NCBI GenBank assembly: GCA_028819675.1
Contig: JAPPKT010000592.1
Location: forward strand, 1-27,104
From: Caldilineaceae bacterium
Lineage (GTDB): Bacteria > Chloroflexota > Anaerolineae > Caldilineales > Caldilineaceae
Direction: 5' to 3'
Length of the DNA: 27,104 bases
Made by a program: the position numbers and the translations under genes
The notes under the pieces: model-generated
Told to the model about the DNA's origin: nothing
The model's database searches: none
Seen by the model: the letters and a program-made list of their open reading frames with translations, nothing else
Part shown: positions 1 to 7,480 of the stretch, one piece after another
Numbering within the stretch: the first letter of the stretch is position 1
Layout of the letters: each line of letters starts with the position of its first letter

Positions 1-349
1 GCTACGAATCCATGGTCGTTAGAGTGCATTTCTGCACGAATCTGGTTCGTACCCTTATATGGCCCCGAGGGCGAACTGCGCAGCAGCGTCAACTTGCTCA
101 GCGGCATGACGCCGCACGTCGGAAGTGTCCTGTACGAGAAGGATCGCGGCGGTGAAACCGACGAGAAAGAAGGCCTCACGGCGTCTGTACTCGAACTCAT
201 ACCCTGGGCGATTGGAGCGCCACGGAGAAACCGCCTTCTCCGTCAATTGCCGGAAACACAGTTGCGAATTCCTACCAAAATTAGTAGGGTTCAGGCAGCA
301 GGAGAATGGGCCTGCTCGTCTCATCATTCCGTAGAGAGAACTTGTACAT
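1..349. other. No convincing gene
   Basis: Several overlapping open frames exist on both strands, but none has a recognisable domain, a good ribosome binding site or a protein-like composition. Two small inverted repeats are visible: GTGCA-TTTC-TGCAC near position 30-43, and CCTAC/GTAGG around an AT-rich loop near 271-288. The second could belong to the promoter region of the membrane-protein gene that follows. Confidence 0.4.
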
Positions 350-784
350 ATGCTCAAGCGAATCAGTGGCGTAATCCTCATCGTGATGGCGGTTGCGGTC
401 GCCGTCCAGACCATCGTTGAACCGCTCTATCACACATCCAGCGAAGGGCAACCCTACAGCCCGCTTTGGTCCATCCTGGGCTGGCTGATGATACTGCCTA
501 TCGTGCTGGGCGTGATATACGGCTATCACCGCAAGAAAGACGTGGACAGCGAAGGCGGCAACGGCGCGGTCACGCGCGAGTTCCTTGCCGCCAACACGCA
601 GTTCTACGGTTTCCTCTTCGTGGGCATCATTTTCCTTTGGAACTGGTTCAACCAGATCAGTCCCGGATTCACCGCAATAGGCGCCGATACGGTCACCCTG
701 GTGTGGATACTCGTCGATGCCGCGCTGCCGCTGCTTTCGGGAGCGATGGGAATGTTCCTGTTGCGGGCAGACGGCAACGGATAG
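350..784 (+). CDS. Small integral membrane protein, unknown function
   Basis: The 144-residue product has four hydrophobic segments, roughly residues 5-24, 42-59, 86-102 and 114-138. A short polar loop with a YHRKKD motif follows the second segment, so the RKK side would be cytoplasmic by the positive-inside rule. It resembles the many uncharacterised four-helix inner-membrane proteins of bacteria, and I do not recognise a family. The ATG is preceded by a weak purine-rich stretch (GAGAGAA) about 12 bases upstream. It stands alone on the plus strand, and no partner gene is adjacent. Real coding is supported by the coherent hydrophobicity pattern; the function is unknown. Confidence 0.7.
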   Translation: MLKRISGVILIVMAVAVAVQTIVEPLYHTSSEGQPYSPLWSILGWLMILPIVLGVIYGYHRKKDVDSEGGNGAVTREFLAANTQFYGFLFVGIIFLWNWFNQISPGFTAIGADTVTLVWILVDAALPLLSGAMGMFLLRADGNG

Positions 785-1049
785 GACAGCAACTTCAGCG
801 CGCCGCGGCCTCGTCCGGGCCGGATCCGCACGCCACCGGCGACGGCAAGGGCGCGATGAGGGCGTCAATAGTGGCGCTATTGATCGATCCGGGAGCAACC
901 GGGAGGCGTTTCAAGGCCTCAAATCCAGGGGTGCTGGGGGTCCAGCCCTTCGCCGAAAATGCCGCGAGATCGCTCTGCGCACAAGGTTTTTCGCCGCTTC
1001 CCGTCGAAGATCGCCCCTCCGGCGGCATCGAAGCTGAATGGGCCATCGG

Positions 1050-1766
1050 TTATTCGCAGACCACTCCATCGCCGTCGGCGTCCCGCATGTAGCGGTAGGC
1101 CGGGTGGCTGCGCGGCACGGGCGCGATCCCGTGCCGGCGCGCTTCGGCGCAGGTGATTCGCCCGTTGCCGTTGTCGTCGTAGAGCTCGAGCGGGTTGCCC
1201 TCAGATTCGGAGAGCCGCCTCGCGGGAGGTTCGGTCACCGAAGCGCACTCCCCGACCACCATCTCCGTCGAGGTACAGGCTGAGAGCACGCGCTCCAGCG
1301 TATCGGCCTCCCGCCGATCGATCGTCAGCCCGTACTTGCGGCGCACTTCGATCACGCGAGCTGCGAACCAGCATTTGTTTTCCGGGGGGAGCCACTCCGC
1401 CGCGTCACGCGCTCGTTTCTGATAGCGATTCACTCGTGGCCCGGCCAGGGTGAGATTGAGCAGGTCCCGCGCGAAACGGCGCCGGGTCCCGGCCGCAGCG
1501 GCGCACAACCCGCTGTCATGCGCTTCCGACCTCGCCACCATGTGCTCGATGTCGGTCTCGCTCCTGGATGCGAAGCAGCGTCCGGTATAGGGACCGTAGA
1601 CTTTGCCGATCTCGGCGACGATCAGCGGCTCAACCGACTGCGGGTAGGAATAGTCGCTGGCACGGTAGGGCGAGCAACGATGCTCCGCCGCTACGGTCAA
1701 CCCGCGCCAGGTCTCGGCGGATGCGATGCCGGCACAGACCAGGGCCGCGCAAACGAAGACCCTCAT
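1050..1766 (-). CDS. Secreted HNH-type nuclease with C-terminal excalibur calcium-binding domain
   Basis: The 238-residue product starts with a signal peptide (residues 1-17, ending ASA). The middle carries an HNH/GmrSD-C-terminal (DUF1524-like) nuclease signature: TDIEHMVARSEAHDSG at 71-86, then DLLNLTLAGPRVNRYQKR at 101-118 and PPENKCWFAARV at 127-138. The C-terminus (about 195-238) has EF-hand-like YDDNGNGRITCAEA and ends in DADGDGVVCE, the excalibur motif of extracellular calcium-binding proteins. It is probably an exported DNase active at the cell surface (inference). The start at 1766 is chosen because GGGAGGT lies 9 bases upstream and the signal peptide begins there; a longer frame reaches 1958 but its extra residues look non-coding. 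Its ATG overlaps the stop of a 22-codon ORF upstream, which implies translational coupling. Confidence 0.8.
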   Translation of the reverse strand: MRVFVCAALVCAGIASAETWRGLTVAAEHRCSPYRASDYSYPQSVEPLIVAEIGKVYGPYTGRCFASRSETDIEHMVARSEAHDSGLCAAAAGTRRRFARDLLNLTLAGPRVNRYQKRARDAAEWLPPENKCWFAARVIEVRRKYGLTIDRREADTLERVLSACTSTEMVVGECASVTEPPARRLSESEGNPLELYDDNGNGRITCAEARRHGIAPVPRSHPAYRYMRDADGDGVVCE

Positions 1767-1831
1767 AGCATCCGGACCTCCCACTTCACCGCGCCGTCCT
1801 CTCCGATGCGCTCCTGATGGGTGATCTTCAT
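1763..1831 (-). CDS. Short 22-codon upstream ORF coupled to the secreted nuclease
   Basis: An ORF of 22 codons begins MKITHQERIGEDGAVKWE and ends RML. Its TGA overlaps the nuclease ATG as ATGA. It has its own strong ribosome binding site (GGGGAGG, about 8 bases upstream). Such a leader could serve translational coupling of the nuclease gene or be a small functional peptide. The peptide is charged and not a signal sequence. A TAGAAT hexamer, a plausible -10 element, lies at 1854-1859 on the same strand. No regulatory amino-acid run of the attenuator kind is present. Confidence 0.5.
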   Translation of the reverse strand: MKITHQERIGEDGAVKWEVRML

Positions 1832-2026
1832 GGGTAGCGCCTCCCCGCGCTGATTCTAGGCCTCGCGTCAGAACGCCGCGGCCTTCGTTCGGCCCCGCCC
1901 TGGCCGCAACCGGACGGTGAGCTAGAGGCTGGTATTCGGTGCGCGGGGGTTGCTGCATGCTCGATCGATCGCCGCGGGAAGGCCGGTAAAGCCGCCAGGA
2001 GTCAGGCCGTTTTCAGGGAAATGCTC

Positions 2027-2032
2027 TATCAT
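2027..2032 (+). promoter_or_regulatory. Putative -10 element, leaderless start
   Basis: TATCAT ends 8 bases before the GTG start of the RHH gene. Transcription would then begin at or next to the start codon, so the mRNA would be leaderless. No Shine-Dalgarno sequence is present, which fits. No good -35 is visible. Confidence 0.3.
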
Positions 2033-2040
2033 GTCATGTA

Positions 2041-2415
2041 GTGCAACGTTACGAATACATCCAATGCCGCGTTGATCCCCAACTGCGGCAGCGGCTGGCG
2101 CGGCTGCGCGAAGACCGCGACGTCAACGTCTCAGCCTGGCTGCGCCGCGTCATCTCCGAAGCCCTCGATCGCGAGTTCCCTGCCCCCGAACCCATTCCCG
2201 GCTGGCATCCCTCCAAGCTCTCAGATGGCTCCTGGGGGGCTATCTTCCGCGGCAAGGCCACTTCCCTGCCCGACAACCTGGTGGGCGTTCCGATCGCCGT
2301 CCGTACCAGCGTCGGCAACTCCTGGACCGCCACCGTGCTCGAAGTCCTCGAACGCTCCGAACGTCGCGTCCTGGTCCGCCACTCCGGCAAGCCCTCCAAG
2401 CAAAAACGTCCTTGA
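2041..2415 (+). CDS. Ribbon-helix-helix protein with C-terminal beta-rich domain
   Basis: The 124-residue product has an N-terminal strand-helix-helix of the RHH/CopG type: YIQCRVDP as the strand, QLRQRLARLREDRD as helix 1, and VSAWLRRVISEALDREF as helix 2. RHH proteins bind DNA as dimers through the strand and often act as antitoxins or autorepressors. The rest (about 52-120) looks beta-rich and small-barrel-like (W-G-A-I-F-R-G-K, then VGVPIAVRTSVGNSW). I do not recognise it as a toxin. The GTG is the only reasonable start: a stop codon (TAG) lies directly upstream in frame and no ATG follows soon. A doubtful TTG-started frame overlaps its stop and could be a coupled partner. Confidence 0.65.
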   Translation: MQRYEYIQCRVDPQLRQRLARLREDRDVNVSAWLRRVISEALDREFPAPEPIPGWHPSKLSDGSWGAIFRGKATSLPDNLVGVPIAVRTSVGNSWTATVLEVLERSERRVLVRHSGKPSKQKRP

Positions 2416-2705
2416 CCCCGGATCAACTCGACGGCGCGGCTCTCAAAAGGGCCAGTCAAGCACTCCCGCCGCTGCCCGAGTTGATCGTGGCGTGTTCCCG
2501 GCTCCAGTCTCAGCCGACCCAGGCAGGGATCAGCGCCTTGAAGGCGGAGGTCGCGCACTTTGCGAAGGCCGCCCTACTCCTCTTCCAGGTTGCCGATCCC
2601 GGTGACCCATCGCACGGACTGTACGGAGGCTACTCCACCTCGAGGACAGCGACGCCAAAGAGCCCCGGAATTTCCCAGGGCGTTTCCCCCTTGCTACTAC
2701 CATAG
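2412..2705 (+). CDS. Doubtful small ORF coupled to the RHH gene
   Basis: The 97-codon frame starts at a TTG overlapping the RHH stop (TTGA). The first 55 or so residues look protein-like and helical (LDGAALKRASQALPPLPELI, then ISALKAEVAHFAKAALLLFQ). The last third runs antisense over the 3' end of the methyltransferase gene and has poor composition. It may be the remains of a partner gene whose 3' end was replaced, or chance. It has no recognisable family. Confidence 0.25.
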   Translation: MTPDQLDGAALKRASQALPPLPELIVACSRLQSQPTQAGISALKAEVAHFAKAALLLFQVADPGDPSHGLYGGYSTSRTATPKSPGISQGVSPLLLP

Positions 2706-3505
2706 GACTCCCCGAGGGCCGATACCGGAAGTGCGGTCAAGGTCCGGAAACCACATTCCTCCGCGACCGCCCGCATCTCCGAAAGGGAGTACTGCGCCCG
2801 CATCGGCTCGCCCCGGCCGGCAACAAAGCTCAGCAGGTTGCGCCGCATGTCGGCATGCGCCTGGTCGCAGGAGGCCCGGTCAAGCAGCCAGTCCAGGGCA
2901 AGCTGCGTACCCGCAGCAAGAGTGCCGGACAGCGATTGCAACGTCGCGCGCAGCGTGTTGACATCGATGTAGTAGGCCACGCCGAGCAGCGAGATGCATG
3001 TGGGCCGCGTTGTGGAGAACGGAGAGTCTTGCAGCGCCTCTAGCGGTGACATTCGCGAGAGATCCGCTGCAACGAAGTGGTGATTGGAGCCGATGGGGAG
3101 GCCTGCTCTTCGGAGGCGCCGCAACTTGCAACGCTGGGTGACGGGATGGTCGACCTCGAAGACCTGGATGCGCTTCATCAGCTCGGGCCTGCGGAAAGCA
3201 AAGGAATCCATGCCGGGGCCCAGGATCACATATTGCTGCGCTCCGCGGAGGATCGCCTCTTCAATGGCATCTTCTGCGAAACGGGCCCGCGCCGCAATGC
3301 TGGTTGCGACCGGGAGGATCGTGGAGGAGACGGCTCTGGCCAGCAGCCGCTCGAACGGACGTATTCTGAGAGCCAGGCCCAGAACGGGGCCGCACAGTTT
3401 CGCCGCGTAGGGATCCTCGAAGAGCGGTGCCGGTGTCCTCAGGTGCCAGGCACGACAGGCGGCGGCCAGGTCCGCAGTGGAAACGCCGTGGGAGGGAAGC
3501 GACAT
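2630..3505 (-). CDS. Class I SAM-dependent methyltransferase, LCM/TIGR00027 family
   Basis: The 291-residue product matches the leucine-carboxyl-methyltransferase-like family (TIGR00027) known from mycobacteria and other soil bacteria. Seen here are the early TAxxRAxE-type helix equivalent (TADLAAACRAWH), the motif FEDPYAAKL, the SAM-binding strand-loop QQYVILGPGMDSFAFR, and the acidic post-II motif VFEVDHPVTQ. The family presumably O-methylates small molecules or protein carboxylates, but substrates are mostly unknown. Two starts are possible. An upstream ATG at 3583 adds 26 residues of low-complexity polar sequence, so I prefer the ATG at 3505, where family homology begins. Neither has a convincing Shine-Dalgarno. 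It is a single gene, convergent with the RHH gene. Confidence 0.8.
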   Translation of the reverse strand: MSLPSHGVSTADLAAACRAWHLRTPAPLFEDPYAAKLCGPVLGLALRIRPFERLLARAVSSTILPVATSIAARARFAEDAIEEAILRGAQQYVILGPGMDSFAFRRPELMKRIQVFEVDHPVTQRCKLRRLRRAGLPIGSNHHFVAADLSRMSPLEALQDSPFSTTRPTCISLLGVAYYIDVNTLRATLQSLSGTLAAGTQLALDWLLDRASCDQAHADMRRNLLSFVAGRGEPMRAQYSLSEMRAVAEECGFRTLTALPVSALGESYGSSKGETPWEIPGLFGVAVLEVE

Positions 3506-3583
3506 GGCTGAAGCGCGCGGGCTCTCTGCGTCAGGCGAAGTCTCCGTGCGGCCTGGAGAGTAATGATAGGGGATTGGATGCAT

Positions 3584-3957
3584 GTGTGGAAAAGCACAGC
3601 ACCTCCATCCGGGTTTTGCGCTCTAGAGTGTCAATGGGCATCGAAAATGTCAGGATCTGAGCGCGGCGATACCGGTTCGGGCGGATCCTCGTCGCTGTGG
3701 CGGAAGAGACGCGGCGGCAACGGTTGATGCGTGCGCGGCCTGACGCCGGCGCTCAGCAAACCTCGAACCTGGGCACGCTGGATATCGCCGCACGAGGGCG
3801 TCCACCTTGCGCTGAACTTGGAAAGGAAGTGGGTCTGACAGCCGCGCCCGAGCCATGTGAGCCGACAGGAGAGGGGCACAATCGTTGAGCAACGGTCCCT
3901 TGTCCCCCATAAGACAGAAGTGCTCGAACGTAACGTTAGCGCCTCCTTGCTCTGATC
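3584..3957. other. Intergenic, no gene recognised
   Basis: The minus-strand frames here (for example 3631-3879) are proline- and arginine-rich and have no domain. The composition suggests decayed coding or non-coding DNA. I see no clear terminator or promoter. Confidence 0.35.
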
Positions 3958-4581
3958 CTAGGAAGTGGATGCAGCAATGAGGTAGGTAGTCGCGAGGGCA
4001 TCGTTCAACCGTTGGGCCACGACGCGAGGCAAGCGTTCGCCCATCGGCTCGATGCGCCGCTGCATCGGGGTGATGCTGGCGATCTCATTCCATTCATAGG
4101 GGCAGTTCTCGGGAAGCTGCTTGTCCCAACGGTCCGTGATCTCCCTGTTGATCGATCCGCTGGAGCTGGAGCGGTGAACCTTGTTTTCGAGTACCAAGAT
4201 GGAGCCGATGGCTTTTTCGCGACCGTACTTCCACGCCTCCGCGAGCAGCTCGTTACGCCGCCTCTTGATGATCCCCTTGTTGTCGCTGAGTACATGGAAC
4301 AGGTCCCATCGCAACCGCAGGGCCTCATCGCGCCAGAGGCGGATGAGATCCCGCTCGGCGGGGTAGTACTCGATCAGCAACAGCACTTCGATCAGCCAGG
4401 TGCACCGGTTCAAGCAATTGATCCACTCGCTGTCGCTGACCTTCTTGATCTCAGCGGCCACGTTGTCCCAATCGATAATGTCCAGGTTGCGCTGACGCAG
4501 GGCCACGGCTTGGTGTTGCGCCCAGCTGTACCGGTCACTGGAGTAGTCAAATGTGCCCGTGCAGGGATCCTTGTCAGTCAT
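3958..4581 (-). CDS. DUF29 family protein
   Basis: The 207-residue protein has the DUF29 layout. It opens with YSSDRYSWAQHQAVALRQR (aromatic-rich start of the family), followed by an acidic helix IDWDNVAAEIKKVSDSE. Then come long amphipathic helices with LLLIEYYPAERD in the position where the family has a hydrophobic helix and YQPE/YPAER, and LPENCPYEWNEI matches the conserved PxxCPY motif. The C-terminus is longer than the typical 140-160-residue member by about 50 residues. DUF29 proteins are common in cyanobacteria and on plasmids and have no established function. The ATG is preceded within 6 bases by a TAGAAT hexamer, so the mRNA may be leaderless. The gene borders the plasmid-type origin. 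Confidence 0.75.
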   Translation of the reverse strand: MTDKDPCTGTFDYSSDRYSWAQHQAVALRQRNLDIIDWDNVAAEIKKVSDSEWINCLNRCTWLIEVLLLIEYYPAERDLIRLWRDEALRLRWDLFHVLSDNKGIIKRRRNELLAEAWKYGREKAIGSILVLENKVHRSSSSGSINREITDRWDKQLPENCPYEWNEIASITPMQRRIEPMGERLPRVVAQRLNDALATTYLIAASTS

Positions 4582-4877
4582 GCTCTGATTCTAGGACTCG
4601 GTTGTGTATTGCCGGTTTCTTGGACTGATCTCTGAGGTCAGGCGGAAGCGTCCTGGTGGGCAGGGGCTGTGAGTTCTTGGATTTGGCTGCTTTCTGGTGT
4701 TGTCAAGCGCTTTCCGTGTGATCTTGGGTGTTGCTGGAATCTGTGGAAGTGGCCTTCGGGTTGATGTGTTTTTCAACCTCAACAGGAAGATTTTTCAGGT
4801 GCGACTCGGCGTAGCTGAGAGCGTAGTGGTCGTGAGGCTTTCTTTGTTTGCTGGGATTTCCACAGGGGTTGGTCTCT

Positions 4878-4916
4878 ACTACTTGTAGCTTCACTACTTG
4901 TGTTTTAACTACTTGT
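4878..4916 (+). repeat. Three direct repeats ACTACTTGT at exact 15-bp period
   Basis: Identical 9-mers ACTACTTGT start at 4878, 4893 and 4908, separated by unrelated 6-base spacers. The last copy ends two bases before the first iteron. They are probably protein-binding sites in the origin, either a second class of Rep sites or sites for the partition RHH protein. Confidence 0.7.
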
Positions 4917-4917
4917 T

Positions 4918-5003
4918 GGTATCCCGTTTATGCGGGGGATTTCAGGGTGAGGTATCCCGTTTATGCGGGAGACCTGACTCTCCGGGTATCCCGTTTATGC
5001 GGG
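4918..5003 (+). repeat. Three 19-bp iterons
   Basis: The identical sequence GGTATCCCGTTTATGCGGG occurs at 4918-4936, 4951-4969 and 4985-5003, with start-to-start spacings of 33 and 34 bp. The spacers are unrelated, and the unit count and position next to repA argue for iterons rather than a CRISPR array. They are the probable binding sites of the RepA encoded at 5121-6098. Confidence 0.8.
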
Positions 5004-5029
5004 GACTACTTCCCCGATTCACAGCTTGT

Positions 5030-5038
5030 TGTGGATGA
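5030..5038 (-). promoter_or_regulatory. DnaA-box-like site
   Basis: TGTGGATGA on the plus strand reads TCATCCACA on the minus strand, one mismatch from the DnaA box TTATCCACA. It lies 27 bases beyond the last iteron, a common position in iteron origins. Confidence 0.45.
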
Positions 5039-5120
5039 AATTCGGCGGTAAGCTCGGCGAGACCGCTCAGGCGTACGCTCTGAACCCACACGGCGCCGCG
5101 GGGCCGGTAAGGGGGGCGTG

Positions 5121-6098
5121 CTATTTAACGCTTCGGAGGCGCGTAGGCGCGATGACGGGCTTGGACGGCAGGAGCACCAGGACGCCTTTGGCCGTCGAGT
5201 AGTTCAGATCCGGCCAGGCAGTCTTGATCTTGCCCAGCTCTCGCAGAACCTTGCGGCGGAAGTTTTGCACGGTCCGCTTGTCGTTCGCCTTGGGCGGGTC
5301 CACTCCGAACTGGAGGTACAACTGCCGCCAGGAGAGCCGCAGCGGACTCTGGAGAGAAAAGGTGCGGTAGGTGAGCCACATGTAGAGATCCAGGCCCAGC
5401 GAAGAACGCTTGAGGGCCTTGAGAGTATTCATGTCCAGCGGCACGGGATGGCTGATGATCTCGTAGAAGAACTCTTCACTCAGATAGATCTTGCTTTCCC
5501 ATAGCACTTGCGCGTCAGGGTGCCTGGGATCCCACCAAAGTTCGGTGCGGCTGGCTACGGGCGTGTTGACGGTAGCTTCGCCGCGGTCATCCTCATAGAC
5601 CAGCTGGACATGAGCGTTGAAAAGCCGTCTCATTTGGTTGCGGAGACGGGTCCGGATACCCCACTTGCCCCCGCTGTCACTGCTCAAGACCCCCAGCTTC
5701 CGCATGAACCCCGAGAGCGAAGAACCTAGGACCAGCTCGCGGCTTTGGGTGCGCACGGCCTCCGTACATACCCAGGCCAGGAGTAATCTGGGCAGATTCC
5801 CGAAGGGCAACTTTGTCTTGCCACTTGTGAACATGATCAGCGTATACGGGCCATTGACACGTTTGTACTGAAGCCGATCGCCGGGATTGGTGCGAGGCAG
5901 GCTGCACAGCGCCATCAGCCGCGCCATGAAACCCATGTCGGGATCCGCTTCGCTGGCCTCGACCAGCTGGTCGACCTGATCGAAGCGAGTGAAGTGATGC
6001 AGTGCTTGCGGCACGGCATCGCGGATTTCCTTCAAAGGGTTGATCAGGTCGGAGATGACTTCCCGAACAGGAATCAATTCGCCTCGCTTACGCTCCAT
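5121..6098 (-). CDS. repA: Plasmid replication initiator, RepA family
   Basis: The 325-residue protein matches the plasmid RepA family found on IncW-like and related broad-host-range plasmids. Characteristic stretches are MARLMALCSLPRTNPGD, YTLIMFTSGKTKLPFGNLPR (the GxxKLPxGxxPR motif), LLLAWVCTEAVRTQSREL, FMRKLGV, and the C-terminal winged-helix region LDLYMWLTYRTF followed by LSWRQLYLQFGV. It should bind the iterons just beyond its stop codon, open the origin and recruit DnaB. Length is normal and no frameshift is seen, so it looks functional. GGAG lies very close to the ATG. It is downstream of the parA and RHH genes on the same strand (71-bp gap), probably one transcript. Confidence 0.88.
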   Translation of the reverse strand: MERKRGELIPVREVISDLINPLKEIRDAVPQALHHFTRFDQVDQLVEASEADPDMGFMARLMALCSLPRTNPGDRLQYKRVNGPYTLIMFTSGKTKLPFGNLPRLLLAWVCTEAVRTQSRELVLGSSLSGFMRKLGVLSSDSGGKWGIRTRLRNQMRRLFNAHVQLVYEDDRGEATVNTPVASRTELWWDPRHPDAQVLWESKIYLSEEFFYEIISHPVPLDMNTLKALKRSSLGLDLYMWLTYRTFSLQSPLRLSWRQLYLQFGVDPPKANDKRTVQNFRRKVLRELGKIKTAWPDLNYSTAKGVLVLLPSKPVIAPTRLRSVK

Positions 6099-6169
6099 GA
6101 CTCCGGGATCAAAGTCTGTCAGCTATGTGCATCACTAAGGCTCGACCCACATTGCGATCGGACACAAAA

Positions 6170-6469
6170 CTACTCCGTGCGCTCGCTTGGCGCGATCTCG
6201 GGCTTGCCGTATTTGGCGAAGAGCATGTTGAAGCTCTCGCCGATGAGCGAGTGCAGCGTAGTGTCCTGCTCCACGGCCAGGATCTTGAGTTGATCTCGGA
6301 CCGGCTTGGGATAGTGAACAGTAATCGGCTTGGTCCCTGTCCTGCCCGGTTGCTTCTCTGCGCGGGCATTAGCCTTTGTCTTGGGATCAGCGACGGGCTC
6401 AGGACCAGGCTTGCGGCGGGCGCCACCTCCGGCGTTAATGAGCGCTGTTGACAAGTCGCTTTTGCTCAT
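6170..6469 (-). CDS. Ribbon-helix-helix partition partner of ParA
   Basis: The 99-residue basic protein has a disordered N-terminus (about 1-48, Lys/Arg/Pro/Gly-rich) and a C-terminal RHH fold: strand KPITVHYPKPV, helix VRDQLKILAVEQD, helix LHSLIGESFNMLFAKYGKP. ParA-type Ib partition systems use exactly such small RHH proteins (ParG and others) as centromere-binding protein and autorepressor, with a mobile N-terminal tail that stimulates the ATPase. Its start overlaps the 3' end of parA by 35 bases, so the two are translationally coupled, and repA follows. An antitoxin role is the alternative, but no toxin gene is adjacent. Confidence 0.75.
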   Translation of the reverse strand: MSKSDLSTALINAGGGARRKPGPEPVADPKTKANARAEKQPGRTGTKPITVHYPKPVRDQLKILAVEQDTTLHSLIGESFNMLFAKYGKPEIAPSERTE

Positions 6470-7112
6470 TTGCTAGTTCTCCGTTTTGAGACATCGAGAG
6501 ATAGTTACTAATAGATTTGTATACTTGCCTGCTTTCTCCTGCAGCCTTGCCGGATGGTTGATACTCAAGGGCCGTGAGGCCTTGCATGGCGGCATCACCG
6601 AAGGCTGCGCGATGCCCGAGGGTAGGGCTGCAAACAGGCATGCCGAAGTCGGTAAGCGCCTGGCGGGTCTGTTCGGCTCTGCTGCCCCGTGGAGGCACTG
6701 CGTTCAAGACGACCAGAGCAGGGGGGGCTCCCGCAAAAGCGATCAGTTCCCGGCTTGTCGGCACCGTTTCCAGATCGTAGATTTGCGGACGACAAGGGAT
6801 AATCACGAGGTCTGCCCGCCGGGCAGCTTCCAACGCGGCGGTCTCGGAACGAGCCGGAGTGTCGACGATCACGAGATCGACGCCGCGCTCCTCGGCCGCT
6901 TGTAAGGCTTTGGCAAGCCTGGGAGCTTGAGCATCGACCACAAGGGGCCTATCGGCCTTCCGCCGATCACTCCACTTGCAAGCGGTTGCTTGCGGGTCAA
7001 GATCGATGATCACGGCTGTGCCCCCCGCTTGCTCCGCCGCAACAGCCATCGAAAGGGCCAGGGTGGTCTTCCCGGTACCACCTTTCTGAGCAATGAGAGC
7101 AATGGTCTTCAT
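6435..7112 (-). CDS. parA: ParA-family partition ATPase
   Basis: The 225-residue protein has the deviant Walker A box KGGTGKTT at 10-17 with the signature lysine, then IIDLDPQAT (Asp37, Asp39) and Walker B VDLVIVDTPA (Asp84). It lacks an N-terminal DNA-binding domain, so it is the short type Ib ParA. It should form nucleoid-bound ATP dimers and move plasmid copies with the RHH partner encoded by the overlapping downstream gene. The upstream non-coding segment holds a TGTATACA palindrome and is the natural place for operator and centromere. All motifs are intact. Confidence 0.9.
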   Translation of the reverse strand: MKTIALIAQKGGTGKTTLALSMAVAAEQAGGTAVIIDLDPQATACKWSDRRKADRPLVVDAQAPRLAKALQAAEERGVDLVIVDTPARSETAALEAARRADLVIIPCRPQIYDLETVPTSRELIAFAGAPPALVVLNAVPPRGSRAEQTRQALTDFGMPVCSPTLGHRAAFGDAAMQGLTALEYQPSGKAAGESRQVYKSISNYLSMSQNGELANEQKRLVNSAH

Positions 7113-7480
7113 GGATAGAACCCTGAAAGTAGTTTTGTATACATTCAGCCTCGTGGTCTTCTAGCAATCCCTACTCTTAGAATGTCAGATCAAGAATCGA
7201 AAAACAAGAGGGCAGGGAAATGTTTTCACCCGATTCATCACGGCCTGCCCCGTACGGAAGCAGGCCGTGCGTCTTGCCGTCCACCGCGGGCGGCGATCCC
7301 AAGTGATTGAGCGGCTGCCGCGTCAGGGCTTCGCAGCGCGAGAACGAGACGCGATCGACCAGCGTGACCGCATCAGCATCAGCAGAAAACAACCAGGATT
7401 TCAGGTGGTAGACTGATGCTCGTGATACAGCGCAAACCATTTGCGTCAGACGATTTTCATATGACTTCCGATAACTTCCT
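7113..7480. promoter_or_regulatory. Divergent intergenic region between parA and the TonB receptor
   Basis: The parA-proximal part holds the perfect palindrome TGTATACA at 7136-7143 and the sequence AGTAGTTTTGT at 7128-7138; the latter recurs inverted at 6164-6174. TTTGTATAC also recurs inside the 3' part of parA at 6516-6524. These are candidates for the operator or centromere. The rest has no clear gene. A minus frame 7177-7575 has one protein-like stretch (LTRQPLNHLGSPPAVDGKT) but runs over the start of the receptor gene. Confidence 0.35.

Larger units (their letters stand above)
4582..5120. other. Plasmid-type replication origin region (oriV candidate)
   Basis: This region is clearly less GC-rich than its surroundings (4580-4920) and lies directly beyond the 3' end of repA. 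It contains, in order, an AT-richer stretch, three 9-bp direct repeats, three 19-bp iterons and a DnaA-box-like site. This is the organisation of an iteron-controlled theta origin. Two 63-codon frames (minus 4703-4894, plus 4697-4888) overlap it and are not convincing. Confidence 0.6.

Noticed and set aside
1767..1958. N-terminal extension of the secreted nuclease to 1958
   Set aside because: It would bury the signal peptide in the middle of the protein. The start at 1766 has a good ribosome binding site.
4703..4894. 63-codon minus-strand gene in the origin
   Set aside because: Its GTG start lies inside the 9-bp repeats, it has no ribosome binding site, and a plus-strand frame of the same length overlaps it. 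Coding is not supported.
4918..5003. Short CRISPR array
   Set aside because: Units are only 19 bp with 14-15-bp spacers, next to repA and a DnaA-box-like site; iterons explain them better.
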